Shown: piece after piece, positions 8,971-18,122 of the stretch
Numbering within the stretch: position 1 is the first letter of the stretch
Layout: each line of letters begins with the position of its first letter
Assembly (NCBI RefSeq): GCF_002283555.1
Contig: NZ_MVOI01000006.1
Span: forward strand, 762,040-826,039
From: Rubrivirga sp. SAORIC476
GTDB taxonomy: Bacteria > Bacteroidota > Rhodothermia > Rhodothermales > Rubricoccaceae
Direction of reading: 5' to 3'
DNA length: 64,000 bases
Notes under the pieces: generated by a model
The model's database searches: none
Told to the model about the DNA's origin: nothing
Seen by the model: only the letters and a program-made list of their open reading frames with translations
Made by a program: the position numbers and the translations under genes

Positions 8971-10146
8971 TCAGGGCTTGAGGACGACCTTGATGCAGTC
9001 GTCCTTCTTGTCGCGGAACGTCTCGTACATCTGGGGCGCGTCGTCGAGCGGCGCCGTGTGTGTGATGATGAACGACGGGTCGATCTCGCCGTCCTGGATC
9101 TTCTTCATCAGCGGGTCGAGGTAGCGCTGGACGTGGGTCTGGCCCATCTTGAACGTCAGCCCCTTGTTCATGGCCGCGCCGAAGGGGAGCGTCAGCGTCT
9201 TGGCGTAGACGCCCGGCACCGAGACCGTGCCGCCCTTGCGGCACGCCATGATGGCCTGCTGGAGCGCGTAGCCCTGGTCGCTCTGCAGGTGGACGGCCTG
9301 CTTGGCCTTGTCGAGCAGCGCCTGGGCGTCGTTGGCCGCGTGGGCCTCCGCGCCGACGGCGTCGATGCACCGGTCCGGGCCGCGGCCGCCGGTCATCTCG
9401 ATCAGGTGCTCGTGGACCGGCCCGTCGATCTCCTCGAAGTTGACCGTCTCGGCCTTCGAGTTCTCCTTCGCCATGCGCAGCCGCTCGGGCTCGCGGTCGA
9501 TGGCGATCACGCGCCCGGCGCCCAGCATCCAGGCGCTCTGGATGGCGAACTGGCCGACCGGCCCGCAGCCCCAGACGGCGACCGTGTCGCCGGGTTCGAT
9601 TTCGGCGTTCTCGGCGGCCATGTAGCCCGTCGGGAAGATGTCCGAGAGGAAGAGGACCTGCTCGTCGGTCATCCCGTCCGGCACGACGATCGGGCCCACG
9701 TCGGCGTGGGGGACGCGGAGGTACTCGGCCTGGCCGCCGGGGATGCCGCCCAGCAGGTGCGAGTAGCCGAACACGCCGGCCGGGCTGTGGCCCATCGCGT
9801 CGCGCGCGTTCTCGGGCTTGGGGTTGGTGGTGTCGCAGAGCGAGTACATCGTCTGCTCGCAGAACCAGCAGTGCCCGCACGAGATGGTGAACGGGACGAC
9901 CACGCGATCGCCCTTCTTGAGGCGGGTGACGCCGCTTCCGACCTCCTCGACGATGCCCATCGGCTCGTGGCCGATGATATCGCCTTCCTTCATCATCGGG
10001 ACGAAGCCGTCGAAGAGGTGGAGGTCGGAGCCGCAGATGGCCGTCGAGGTCACCTTGATGACGATGTCGGTCGGCTCTTGGATCTCAGGGTCGGGATGGG
10101 TGTCGACGCGGACGTCGCCTTGGCCGTGCCAGGTAAGAGCTTTCAT
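8971..10146 (-). CDS. Zinc-dependent alcohol dehydrogenase (formaldehyde-dehydrogenase-like MDR family)
   Basis: 391 residues from the ATG at 10146 ([16 protein letters not shown]). An ATG 33 bases upstream is possible but would add an atypical leader. The catalytic zinc region is [11 protein letters not shown] with GHEPMG. The structural zinc cysteines are [15 protein letters not shown]. The NAD(P)-binding GxGxxG-type motif is [11 protein letters not shown], followed by IDREPER. The order and the [13 protein letters not shown] segment match the glutathione-independent formaldehyde/threonine-dehydrogenase-like branch of medium-chain dehydrogenases. The enzyme is cytoplasmic; the true substrate is not determinable from sequence. 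Confidence 0.92.
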   Translation of the reverse strand: MKALTWHGQGDVRVDTHPDPEIQEPTDIVIKVTSTAICGSDLHLFDGFVPMMKEGDIIGHEPMGIVEEVGSGVTRLKKGDRVVVPFTISCGHCWFCEQTMYSLCDTTNPKPENARDAMGHSPAGVFGYSHLLGGIPGGQAEYLRVPHADVGPIVVPDGMTDEQVLFLSDIFPTGYMAAENAEIEPGDTVAVWGCGPVGQFAIQSAWMLGAGRVIAIDREPERLRMAKENSKAETVNFEEIDGPVHEHLIEMTGGRGPDRCIDAVGAEAHAANDAQALLDKAKQAVHLQSDQGYALQQAIMACRKGGTVSVPGVYAKTLTLPFGAAMNKGLTFKMGQTHVQRYLDPLMKKIQDGEIDPSFIITHTAPLDDAPQMYETFRDKKDDCIKVVLKP

Positions 10147-10264
10147 GGAGAGAGGGGAGAGAGAAGGGACCGCGTCCACCGGCGCCAGGGCCTGGCTGTT
10201 CCGTCCCGCGCAGAGATGGGGAAAGGCTTGATGGGTCGCTCAGGCCGGAGGAGGGCCCACTCCA

Positions 10265-10300
10265 TGGCGTCGGTTGAGCCTGGCACTTCGGCCGACGCCA
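10265..10300 (-). terminator. Hairpin after T9SS substrate gene
   Basis: Arms TGGCGTCGG and CCGACGCCA (9 perfect pairs), 4 bases past the stop codon of the leftward gene. No T-run follows. Confidence 0.5.
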
Positions 10301-10304
10301 GACC

Positions 10305-12167
10305 TCAGAGCCGGGTCACGAGGTGGGAGCGCACCGCTGCGGCGGTCTCGACACGGACCACGTAGACGCCTGCCCCGAGACGGCTCAGGTCGACCTCGCT
10401 CGTCGACGCTGCCCCCAGCCGGACATCTCGTGGGGGCAGGACCTGACGGCCGAGGGCGTCGAGCACCGTCACCCGGGCCTCGACCGGCGCCGAGGACGCG
10501 AGGCCGATCCGCACGCGGCCTGCCGTCGGGTTCGGTCCTACCCTTAGCGCATCCTCTGCCGCCTCCGGCGCGTCCTCGGAGGCGACGAGGACCCACGCCG
10601 GGGTGCCGGTCACCTGGCCGCCGATCTCGGCGTAGACCAGCTCGTCCACCCATCCGTCGGCCTGCTCCTGGCGCACGAGCCCGAGGCCGGCAGCATACGT
10701 GAGCGTGCGAGGCGCGTACGAGGGGCCGTTGCGGAACTGCGTCACCGACCAGACCTCGGCGGTCCGGGTCGGGATGCCGGCGAGCGTGTCGCTGCCGATG
10801 ACCACCGTGTCGTTCGGGGTCACGGTCCACGTAATGCCCTGGCTCGCGTGGTACGGGGCGGAGGCGAAGGGGGGGCACACCGGGCTGACGCCGCCGGGGC
10901 CGTTCAGCGGACAGGGGGTGGGCGGAAGGTCGATAGCGTAAACATCGGCCGGGGAGTAGGGGGCGTTCGCGCCCGCCTCCACGACCGTGCGGAGCCCGGC
11001 GTCCTGCCGGAGCGTGCGTTGGTAGACCACGTCGGTGGTGCTCAGCCAGGACCCCGTGCGCCTGACCGCAGGCTGTCCCTCGTCGTCGACGGTGGCGGAC
11101 AGCCGGAACAGCTTGTAGTCGACCGAGGCGTCGCAGTCGGTGGAGCCCGGGCACCCGGGCGGGGTGCTGCGGTAGTGCCAGACGTCGCCCGGGGCGAGGG
11201 GCGCATAGGCCCGCCAGTCGGTCGGGTCGAGCACGCTGGCGGCGCCCTCAGAGAGGCCCGAGACGGAGATCGTCGCGTGGTCCACCACGGCCTCGTCGAG
11301 GGCGGTGATCGAGACCTGGTGGACGCCTCGCTGGAGCGAGAAGGGCTCTGAGACGGCGGCCCACGCCCCTTCGCCCGACGAGCGGCCGGGGATCTCGCCC
11401 AGGGCGGCACCGTCCAGCTCCATGGCGAAGCGCGCCCCTTCGGGCGCGCGGTACACCGCAGTCAGCAACGCGGGCCAGGCGATGGCCTCGCTGCCGGGCC
11501 AGTCTGGGACCTCCACCGTCCACGAGATGCGGGTGCCGGGCGCGAGCCGGAGAGAGGTGCCGTCGAGCACGTCGCCTGTGTCCCAGTCGAACCGGGCGTT
11601 GAGGACGCGGGCCCGGGCGGCCGGCAGGACGGCCAGGACGGCGCCCGCCTCGCTCACGAAGCGGACCGCCGAAAACGCCTGCCCGGCCTCGTTCTCCCTG
11701 ATGTCGACCGTCCAGTACGCCGCCTCGGTCGGGTCGACGCCGAAGTCTGCCTCGACGGGGCGGACGGCCAGTCCGTCGGCCCGGGACATCGGTGCCGGGC
11801 AGGCGGGAGCGGCAGCCGTGCAGAAGCGAAGCGGGCCGCCATCGTCCGGGTCGGCGATTGTGGCTCCGTTGACTCTGAGAGTCTGGCGCCGGTCTGGAGT
11901 CCCGCGCAGGTCCGTGACGATCTCCAGCCGGGCGACCCCGGCGGGCACGAACACGGGGTCCCAGGTGATCCACCCGACCCCATTCTGCGAGTGATCGAAG
12001 GTCAGGACCCCCACGGGCACCGACTGCCGCTCTGCCGGAGCCGTCAGGGTGGTCGTCTCGGCTTCGAGGACCGTGCGTGGGTACTGGACCTCCTGAGGCG
12101 CGGGTTGGGCTCGCGTGCCGAGGGCGAGCAGCACCGGGACGACGAGTGGAGCCCAACGATGGTTCAT
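10305..12167 (-). CDS. Secreted protein with C-terminal T9SS sorting domain, function unknown
   Basis: 620 residues. I place the start at MNHRWAPLVVPVLLALGTRAQ, the only start that gives a signal peptide; the upstream in-frame extension overlaps the divergent promoter region and is not credible. The body is beta-rich without a recognised catalytic motif. Residues ~220-280 include a bonding-domain-like stretch (LRLAPGTRISWTVEVP), and a cysteine pair occurs in CPGSTDC. The last ~75 residues (RVGPNPTAGRVRIGL, VTVLDALGRQVL, LGAGVYVVRVE) form the type A T9SS sorting signal. It is therefore exported and probably attached to the surface or released. Confidence 0.8.
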   Translation of the reverse strand: MNHRWAPLVVPVLLALGTRAQPAPQEVQYPRTVLEAETTTLTAPAERQSVPVGVLTFDHSQNGVGWITWDPVFVPAGVARLEIVTDLRGTPDRRQTLRVNGATIADPDDGGPLRFCTAAAPACPAPMSRADGLAVRPVEADFGVDPTEAAYWTVDIRENEAGQAFSAVRFVSEAGAVLAVLPAARARVLNARFDWDTGDVLDGTSLRLAPGTRISWTVEVPDWPGSEAIAWPALLTAVYRAPEGARFAMELDGAALGEIPGRSSGEGAWAAVSEPFSLQRGVHQVSITALDEAVVDHATISVSGLSEGAASVLDPTDWRAYAPLAPGDVWHYRSTPPGCPGSTDCDASVDYKLFRLSATVDDEGQPAVRRTGSWLSTTDVVYQRTLRQDAGLRTVVEAGANAPYSPADVYAIDLPPTPCPLNGPGGVSPVCPPFASAPYHASQGITWTVTPNDTVVIGSDTLAGIPTRTAEVWSVTQFRNGPSYAPRTLTYAAGLGLVRQEQADGWVDELVYAEIGGQVTGTPAWVLVASEDAPEAAEDALRVGPNPTAGRVRIGLASSAPVEARVTVLDALGRQVLPPRDVRLGAASTSEVDLSRLGAGVYVVRVETAAAVRSHLVTRL

Positions 12168-12381
12168 GGTCGGTTGCAGAGGGATCGCGCCCATGATACC
12201 TCTCGGCTCCTGCAGGCAAATCAGGAGGGGCGGTGCATGGCCGCCGGGACCGGGACCAGGCGATCGAGGAGCCCACGGGCTCGGGAGCCGACGGGACATT
12301 CCTGAGTGACGGCGGAGGGCCAGCGTCGGGGAACGCTGATGGTTGTTACAACGTGTTTTTGACTCCTCACACGCTCCTCCC
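12168..12381. promoter_or_regulatory. Divergent intergenic region
   Basis: 214 bases between two divergent genes, so it must hold both promoters. The only AT-rich stretch is GTTGTTACAACGTGTTTTTG at 12341-12360, just upstream of the hydrolase start. I cannot assign boxes with confidence. Confidence 0.35.
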
Positions 12382-13308
12382 ATGTCTGCTTCGTTCTCCC
12401 GCCGCGCTGCCCTTCGGGGCCTCGGGGCTCTCGGCCTCGGCGCCGCGCTGCCGGCCACGGCCGCCTCCATGCCGACGCCCGTCCGCCGGGACCACCACAC
12501 GCTCACGGCCCACACCTTCTCCGTCGGCGACGCGACCGTGACGGTGATCCGCGACACCGGCTTCCAGTTGCCGCTCGGCGCCATCGGCGTCAACGTGGAC
12601 TCGTCGCGGGTGCTCGCCACGCTGCGGGAGTACGGGCTGCCGACGGACAACGTCCCGGTGGACGTGAACCAGCTCGTCATCGACCACGGCGATGTGCGGA
12701 CGCTCATCGACACGGGCACCGGGCAGGGCCACCTCGTGTCCACAATGGGCGCGCTCGGCATGGACCCCGGCTCGGTGGATCGTGTCGTGGTGTCGCACCA
12801 TCACGGCGATCACATCGGCGGTCTCTCGATGGACGGCACCCCGACGTTCCCGAACGCGAGCGTCCACATCGGCGCGACCGAGTTGGCGTTCCTGGACGGC
12901 TTCACGGGTGAGAACGGGCAGGTGACGGCGGCCCTCGCCAAGCTGGCGCCCGTCCGCGACCGCCTCCAGACGTACCGCTCGGGCGACGCGCTGATGCCGG
13001 GCCTGACGGCGATGGCGGCGTTCGGCCACACGCCGGGCCACATGGCGTTCCAGCTCGCCTCGGGCGGCGGCAAGCTGATGATCGTGAGCGACGCGGTCGC
13101 CCACCCGGTCGTGTTCTTCCGCCACCCGACGTGGCTGTTCGGCTTCGACATGGACGGCGCCACGACGGTGAACACCCGCCGCCGCCTGCTGAGCCAGGCC
13201 GCACGTGAGGGGACGACGCTGTTCGCCAGCCACATGCCGTTCCCGGGCACCGGCCGCGTGTCGGTGGACGGGGCGGGCTTCCGATACACACCGTTCCCGA
13301 TGGGGTAG
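12382..13308 (+). CDS. Tat-exported MBL-fold metallo-hydrolase
   Basis: 308 residues from the ATG at 12382. This start gives a twin-arginine signal, SRRAALRGLGALGLGAALPA; an ATG 39 bases upstream would bury it. The zinc motif HHHGDH is complete (VVSHHHGDHIGGL). Later metal ligands are GHTPGH and the aspartate in IVSDAV, with a final His in FASHMPFPGTG. This is the classical metallo-beta-lactamase superfamily fold, in the branch of periplasmic hydrolases related to N-acyl-homoserine-lactonase and organophosphate hydrolase types. The substrate is unknown. Export as a folded, metal-loaded enzyme is implied by the Tat signal. Confidence 0.9.
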   Translation: MSASFSRRAALRGLGALGLGAALPATAASMPTPVRRDHHTLTAHTFSVGDATVTVIRDTGFQLPLGAIGVNVDSSRVLATLREYGLPTDNVPVDVNQLVIDHGDVRTLIDTGTGQGHLVSTMGALGMDPGSVDRVVVSHHHGDHIGGLSMDGTPTFPNASVHIGATELAFLDGFTGENGQVTAALAKLAPVRDRLQTYRSGDALMPGLTAMAAFGHTPGHMAFQLASGGGKLMIVSDAVAHPVVFFRHPTWLFGFDMDGATTVNTRRRLLSQAAREGTTLFASHMPFPGTGRVSVDGAGFRYTPFPMG

Positions 13309-13322
13309 CCGTCCGGCCCCCT

Positions 13323-13348
13323 CCGCCTCGGTGCCGGTGCCGAGGCGG
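13323..13348. terminator. Hairpin after MBL hydrolase gene
   Basis: CCGCCTCGG and CCGAGGCGG arms around an 8-base loop, 15 bases past the stop at 13308. Same family as the copies at 3579, 7331, 8931 and 18068. Confidence 0.6.
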
Positions 13349-13501
13349 GGGCGCAGGACGAGAGTCCGGGCGCGGTTCGGGATGCACGAACGGCGTGCGT
13401 GTGTGGAGACGTCGTGTAGGACGATGCCGACTTGGGCGGGGGGGCGGGTCCGACGGGGACTCGGCGGGCGGTCCGCTTCCGGAAGTCGAGGCGGACCGGG
13501 A

Positions 13502-13524
13502 GGTTGGGGGTCTCTCTCCCAACC
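13502..13524 (+). promoter_or_regulatory. Leader hairpin before the double protease
   Basis: GGTTGGG and CCCAACC arms (7 pairs, 9-base loop) end 11 bases before the GTG start at 13536. It could affect translation initiation or mRNA stability of the protease gene; this is inference from position. Confidence 0.4.
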
Positions 13525-13535
13525 CCGTTCCACCT

Positions 13536-16500
13536 GTGAGACATTCTCTACTGCTCCGGCCCGCGCTTCTGCTGCTGGCCCTGTTCCTGACCGCCGACCT
13601 CGGCCTCGCGCAGGCCCGCCTCGGGCCCGGCCTCCTCGACGAACTCGGCGCGCTCGCGCCCGGCCAGACGACGACGGTCGTGGTGACCTTCGACAGCGAG
13701 GGGCCGCTAACGGCGGCTCAGCGGTCGCTGCTGACCGGCCTCGGCATCACGCAGGGCATGACGTTCCAGTCGCTGCCCATCGCGGGCGTGCTGGCGACCC
13801 CGGCGCAGGTGGCGTCGCTCCAGAACACGGCAGGCGTCGTGTCGATCTGGCCCAACCACGCGCTGACGTACTCCAACGCCGACGCGACGGAGCTGACGGG
13901 CGTGGACGGGGCGCGGACGAACGCGCAGTTCCGGAACCTGAACGGCGGGCTGCCGATCTCCGGCCGCGGCGTCGGCGTGGTGGTGAACGACTCGGGCATC
14001 GACGGGCTGCACCCGGACCTGACGTACGGGCAGAACCTCGTCCAGAACGTCCTCGGGTCGACCAACCTGAACGCGTACTCGGGGCTGCTGCCGATCACGT
14101 ACCTCGGGGATCAGCCGTCGACGGACACCAACTCGGGGCACGGCACGCACGTCGCGGCGACGGTCGGCGGGACCGGCGCGGCGAGCGGCGGGCTCCATGA
14201 GGGCGTCGCGCCGGGCGCGGACCTGATCGGCTACGGCTCGGGCGGCGTGGTGCTGGTGCTGGACGGCATCGGCGGCATCGATTACGCCATGACGCACCAG
14301 TTCCAGTACGGCATCCGGATCGTGACCAACTCGTGGGGCTCCTCGGGCGACTTCGACCCGGCCGACCCCATCAACCAGTCCTCGTACCGCGCGTACCTGC
14401 GCAACATCTCGGTCTTCTTCGCGGCGGGCAACGACGGCCCCGGCGCCGACACGCACAACCCGTATGCCCAGGCGCCCTGGGTGATGTCGGTGGCGGCGGG
14501 CAACAAGGACGGCGAGACGCTGGCGGACTTCTCGTCGCGCGGCGTCGACGGCGAGTCGGGCACGTTCACGATGTTCGACGGGACGACGTGGACGTACCGC
14601 AACGAGCCCGTGATCACGGCGCCGGGCGTCGGGATCATCTCGGCGTGCGCGACGGGGTCGCCGATCTGCGCGACCGGCATCCAGCCCGACAACCCCCGCT
14701 ACGCTTCGCTCCAGGGCACGTCGATGGCGACGCCCCACGTGGCGGGCGTCGCGGCGCTGATGTACGAGGCCGACCCGACGCTGACCCCCGCGGAGGTCCG
14801 CACGATCCTGGAGGAGACGGCGACGGTGCTCGACTACGAGGCCTGGGAGGCCGGCTCGGGCTACGTGAACGCGTACGCGGCGGTGGCCGTGGCGCTCGGC
14901 CTCGACCCAACGCCCTACCTGCGGACGATCGGCGAGGGGGAGGGCGAGACCCCGCTCCCGGCGGGCGTCGTGCTCGTGGACGACGCGGGCGACACCGACC
15001 AGGCGGGCACCGACATCCTGGACGTGTCCTTCGCCGAGGTGGACGCGAGCGCGTTCACGGTGACGCTGCGGGTGGCGGACCTCGACCAGGCGACGCCGAG
15101 TTCGCTGCTCGCGGCGGGCTTCCAGATCGGCGCGATGCAGGACTACGGGGTCGAGTTCGACCTCCAGAAGGCCGACCTGCCGACGGTCCGCTACTCGCTG
15201 ACGGCGCGGCGGACGCTGGCGACGGTCGGGCTGGGCACGGTCGGCTTCGACGAGCCCTCGTTCGACTACGGCGTCCGCGCGGCGGACGGCGCGGGGCGCG
15301 GCATCGGCGACGTGGCGGGCACGTGGGACAGCGAGGCGGGCACGATCACGTGGACCGTCCCGGTGGGCGTGCTCACGGTGGCGGCGCCCCCGGCGGACCT
15401 GACCGGCGACATCGACCAGACCGGGCGTCCGGCGCAGGCGGGCGACAAGCTGGCGGCGTTCGGCGCCGACGTGGCGACCTCGGTGTGGGGCGGCGTCGTG
15501 GGCCTCTCGCCCGCGCAGACGCAGTACGACACGGCCTCCGGCACGACCCGGACGACGCTCGGCGGCGACTCCGGTGAGGAGGAAGAAGAGGAAGAGGAGG
15601 AAGAAGAGCAAGAGCCCGGCGAGTCGGGCGCGCAGGTGGTGGTGTCGGTGATCGACTCCGGCATCAACCCGTACCACGCCTTCTACCATGCGGGCAGCGA
15701 GATCTATCCGACCGACGCTCCGAGCGCCGTCACCCCGGCGATCAAGGAGCAGTTCGGGATCGACGCGGCGCACACGCTCTCGCTGACGCGCACGGGCGAC
15801 TTCAACGCCGACTTCGCGGCGGACGCGGCCCAGTGGGCGAGCGTCCAGCCGGGCGAGGTGTACTGGGTCGAGGGGACCAACATCCTGGCGGTCTCCTTCG
15901 ACCCCGGCACGCGGATCCTCATGCCGGACGACGAGGACGACACGCACGGGGTCGGGACGAGCGCGGCGGTGCTGCGCGCCAACCCGGAGGCGGTGATGCT
16001 CTTCGTGGAGGGCATCACGGACGCGTCCGAGACCTTCGCGTTCACGCACCCCTCGGTCGACATCGTGTCGACGTCGTACGGGGCCATCGGGAGCCTGCCG
16101 CTGCCAGGCCACATCAACGACAGCTACACGGGCGTGGTGACGAACGGCAAGCTGCACCTCGGCGCGGCCGACAACTCGCCGTCGACGGCCATCCAGGACG
16201 GCACCGCCGGCCCGTGGTGGAGCATCGGCGTGGCGGGCTACGAGGAGGAGACCTCGGAGGGCAAGCAGCTCGTGAGCGGCACGCTGCCCGACGTGGTGGC
16301 CGACTTCACGCAGACGCTGCCGTACTGCGCGTCCTGCGAGGACGGCCAGCAGAGCGTCGGCGGGACCTCGTTCGCGACGCCGCGCACGGCGGGGACGCTC
16401 TCGGCGATCCTGCTGACCGCGCGCCGCGAGGCGGGCCACCTCGGGCCGATCGCGGACGTGGACGGCGTGATGACGATGGCGGCCGGCAACGGCTTCTCGA

Positions 16501-17174
16501 TCACGAACTGGGACCTGCGCCGCGCCATGGAGGAGGCGGCCTACATCCCGACGCTCGACGAGTACGACCCGGTCGAGGGCGCCTTCGACACGATTGGGCT
16601 GCCGGTGCCGCCCGCCGGCGCCTACGCGCTGGTCGGCTGGGGCGCCATCACGACGGACCCGGCGCACGGCGTGGTGACGGAAGCCCTCGCGCAGCTCGGC
16701 ATCGGCGACGCGCCGACGCGCTCGAAGTCGGTCGACACGTGTGAGTTCATGGCCTCGGTGGTGACCGCCCGGCACGTGTACTGGGACAACCTCAACGTGG
16801 GCAGCCAGAGCTTCCTGATCGGGGGGCCGGACGACTACCGGTACTGCAACGCGACGGACGGCGGGGCGTCGGTGCTCGGCGGCGGCGCGGCGCTGACGGC
16901 GTCGGAGGCGGGGGCGCTCTCGCTGGGCCTGCCGTTCCCGAACCCGGTGCGGTCGCAGGCGACGGTGGCGTTCGAGCTTCCGGCCGACGGCGCGGTGCGG
17001 CTGGCGGTCTACGACCTGCTGGGCCGCGAGGTGGCGGTGCTGGCCGAGGGCGTCCGCCCGGCGGGCGCGCACACGGCGCGCGTGGAGGCCGGGTCGCTGG
17101 CGAGCGGGGTGTACCTCGTGCGCCTGGACGCGGCGGGCCAGGCGCTGACGCACCGGATGACGGTGGTCCGCTAG
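13536..17174 (+). CDS. Secreted double subtilisin (S8-S8) protease with T9SS sorting domain
   Basis: 1,212 residues from a GTG at 13536. That start gives a signal peptide (VRHSLLLRPALLLLALFLTA), whereas an upstream in-frame ATG gives an implausible basic leader. Residues ~20-100 resemble an inhibitor-type propeptide. Domain 1 carries a full S8 triad: D152 (VVNDSGIDG), H202 (GHGTHVAA) and S396 (QGTSMATPHVAG). A 500-580 region of beta type follows, then an acidic linker of eleven glutamates at 681-691. A second S8-like domain follows with D707 (VIDSGIN), H804 (THGVGTSAAV) and S945 (GGTSFATPRTAG). The last ~80 residues (FPNPVRSQATVAFEL, YDLLGREVAVL, SGVYLVRLDA) are a T9SS type A sorting domain. 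It is an extracellular or surface protease; domain 2 is more divergent. Confidence 0.9.
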   Translation: MRHSLLLRPALLLLALFLTADLGLAQARLGPGLLDELGALAPGQTTTVVVTFDSEGPLTAAQRSLLTGLGITQGMTFQSLPIAGVLATPAQVASLQNTAGVVSIWPNHALTYSNADATELTGVDGARTNAQFRNLNGGLPISGRGVGVVVNDSGIDGLHPDLTYGQNLVQNVLGSTNLNAYSGLLPITYLGDQPSTDTNSGHGTHVAATVGGTGAASGGLHEGVAPGADLIGYGSGGVVLVLDGIGGIDYAMTHQFQYGIRIVTNSWGSSGDFDPADPINQSSYRAYLRNISVFFAAGNDGPGADTHNPYAQAPWVMSVAAGNKDGETLADFSSRGVDGESGTFTMFDGTTWTYRNEPVITAPGVGIISACATGSPICATGIQPDNPRYASLQGTSMATPHVAGVAALMYEADPTLTPAEVRTILEETATVLDYEAWEAGSGYVNAYAAVAVALGLDPTPYLRTIGEGEGETPLPAGVVLVDDAGDTDQAGTDILDVSFAEVDASAFTVTLRVADLDQATPSSLLAAGFQIGAMQDYGVEFDLQKADLPTVRYSLTARRTLATVGLGTVGFDEPSFDYGVRAADGAGRGIGDVAGTWDSEAGTITWTVPVGVLTVAAPPADLTGDIDQTGRPAQAGDKLAAFGADVATSVWGGVVGLSPAQTQYDTASGTTRTTLGGDSGEEEEEEEEEEEQEPGESGAQVVVSVIDSGINPYHAFYHAGSEIYPTDAPSAVTPAIKEQFGIDAAHTLSLTRTGDFNADFAADAAQWASVQPGEVYWVEGTNILAVSFDPGTRILMPDDEDDTHGVGTSAAVLRANPEAVMLFVEGITDASETFAFTHPSVDIVSTSYGAIGSLPLPGHINDSYTGVVTNGKLHLGAADNSPSTAIQDGTAGPWWSIGVAGYEEETSEGKQLVSGTLPDVVADFTQTLPYCASCEDGQQSVGGTSFATPRTAGTLSAILLTARREAGHLGPIADVDGVMTMAAGNGFSITNWDLRRAMEEAAYIPTLDEYDPVEGAFDTIGLPVPPAGAYALVGWGAITTDPAHGVVTEALAQLGIGDAPTRSKSVDTCEFMASVVTARHVYWDNLNVGSQSFLIGGPDDYRYCNATDGGASVLGGGAALTASEAGALSLGLPFPNPVRSQATVAFELPADGAVRLAVYDLLGREVAVLAEGVRPAGAHTARVEAGSLASGVYLVRLDAAGQALTHRMTVVR

Positions 17175-17208
17175 GCGGCTCGTTCCAGCCCCGTACGGCT
17201 GGAGAGTG

Positions 17209-17244
17209 GGGGCGTCGGCCGAGAGGTCGGCGCCCCGCTTTTTT
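17209..17244 (+). terminator. Rho-independent terminator
   Basis: Stem GGGGCGTCGGCC and GGTCGGCGCCCC, loop GAGA, then GC and six Ts. This is the clearest intrinsic terminator of the host part and ends the protease transcript 35 bases after its stop. Confidence 0.85.
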
Positions 17245-17431
17245 GGCGGGGTGAGGGGCAGCCTCGGGGAGGGGGGGGCGCCCTCCCCCTGTCCCCCTCC
17301 CGCTGGGAGGGGGGACGCGGGCTGGTGGGTGAGTCGGGCGGTGTGCGGACCGAGGCGGGCGGGGTGAGGGGGGCGATCCGGGGCGAGGATGGGGCGTAGG
17401 AGGGGACACCCTTTCCCTTCCCCCGCCTCCG

Positions 17432-18058
17432 ATGCATCTCACCAGCACCTCGCTGGCCGACGGCCAGCGCTTCGACCCCGCCTTCGTCTTCTGCCAGCCG
17501 TCTGCGGAGGGCCACACCACCGACGGCGGCAACCGGAGTCCGCACCTCGCCTGGGGGGACGCGCCGGGCGGGACCCGGTCGTTCGCCGTGGTCGTCCGCG
17601 ACCCGGACGTGCCGGCCGACGCGAGCGACGCCAACACGAAGGGCAAGACGATCCCGGCCGACGCCGCGCGGGTCGACTTCTTCCACTGGCTGCTGGTGGA
17701 CGTGCCCGCCTCGGTGTCGGAGATCACGGAGGGCGTGGCGTCCGACGGCGTGACGGCGGGCGGCAAGGCGCCGGGGCGGACGGTGCTGGGCCTGGAGGGC
17801 ACCAACACGTTCACGGACTTCCTGAAGGGCTCGCCGCGGGAGGGCACCTACGGTCGCTACGACGGCCCGTGCCCGCCGTGGAACGACGAGCGGCTGCATC
17901 ACTACCACGTGACGGTCTACGCGCTCGACGTGCCGACGCTGGGCCTCCCGGAGGACGGCTCGTTCACCGGCGCCGACGTGCTGGCCGCCATCGAGGGGCA
18001 CGTGCTCGGGCAGGCAGAGATCGTCGGGACGTACAGCACGAACCCGGACGTGCGGTAG
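17432..18058 (+). CDS. YbhB/YbcL family Raf-kinase-inhibitor-like (PEBP) protein
   Basis: 208 residues with the PEBP signatures: AWGDAPGGTRSFAVVVRDPD near 35-60, the DFFHWLLVDVP segment, and YDGPCPPWNDERLHHYHVTVYALD towards the C-terminus, where the His and the Pro-rich loop form the ligand pocket. There is no signal peptide, so it should be cytoplasmic. Bacterial PEBP proteins of this family have no settled role. It is a stand-alone gene between two terminator-like hairpins. Confidence 0.9.
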   Translation: MHLTSTSLADGQRFDPAFVFCQPSAEGHTTDGGNRSPHLAWGDAPGGTRSFAVVVRDPDVPADASDANTKGKTIPADAARVDFFHWLLVDVPASVSEITEGVASDGVTAGGKAPGRTVLGLEGTNTFTDFLKGSPREGTYGRYDGPCPPWNDERLHHYHVTVYALDVPTLGLPEDGSFTGADVLAAIEGHVLGQAEIVGTYSTNPDVR

Positions 18059-18067
18059 GCTCGGCCT

Positions 18068-18093
18068 CCCCCGCCTCGGTGCCGAGGCGGGGG
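18068..18093. terminator. Hairpin between convergent genes
   Basis: Perfect 12-base arms CCCCCGCCTCGG and CCGAGGCGGGGG with a TG centre, 9 bases after the PEBP stop and 30 bases before the transporter stop. CCGCCTCGG family. Confidence 0.65.
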
Positions 18094-18122
18094 GCACCCG
18101 TCACGATGGCCCTACGGCCTGC

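Noticed and set aside
9058-10365. Rightward open frame antisense to the alcohol dehydrogenase
   Set aside because: The sense strand carries all zinc and NAD-binding motifs; the antisense product is low-complexity.
15576-15608. Acidic tract as a sign of two separate protease genes
   Set aside because: The frame is continuous, the downstream half has no start or signal peptide of its own, and only one sorting domain is present.
13707-17153. Long leftward open frame antisense to the double subtilisin
   Set aside because: Arg/His/Val-biased shadow with no recognisable motif; the sense strand carries complete catalytic motifs.
3579-18093. Possible CRISPR-like repeats from the recurring CCGCCTCGG core
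   Set aside because: Copies are kilobases apart, palindromic, and placed singly after genes with no spacers or cas genes.
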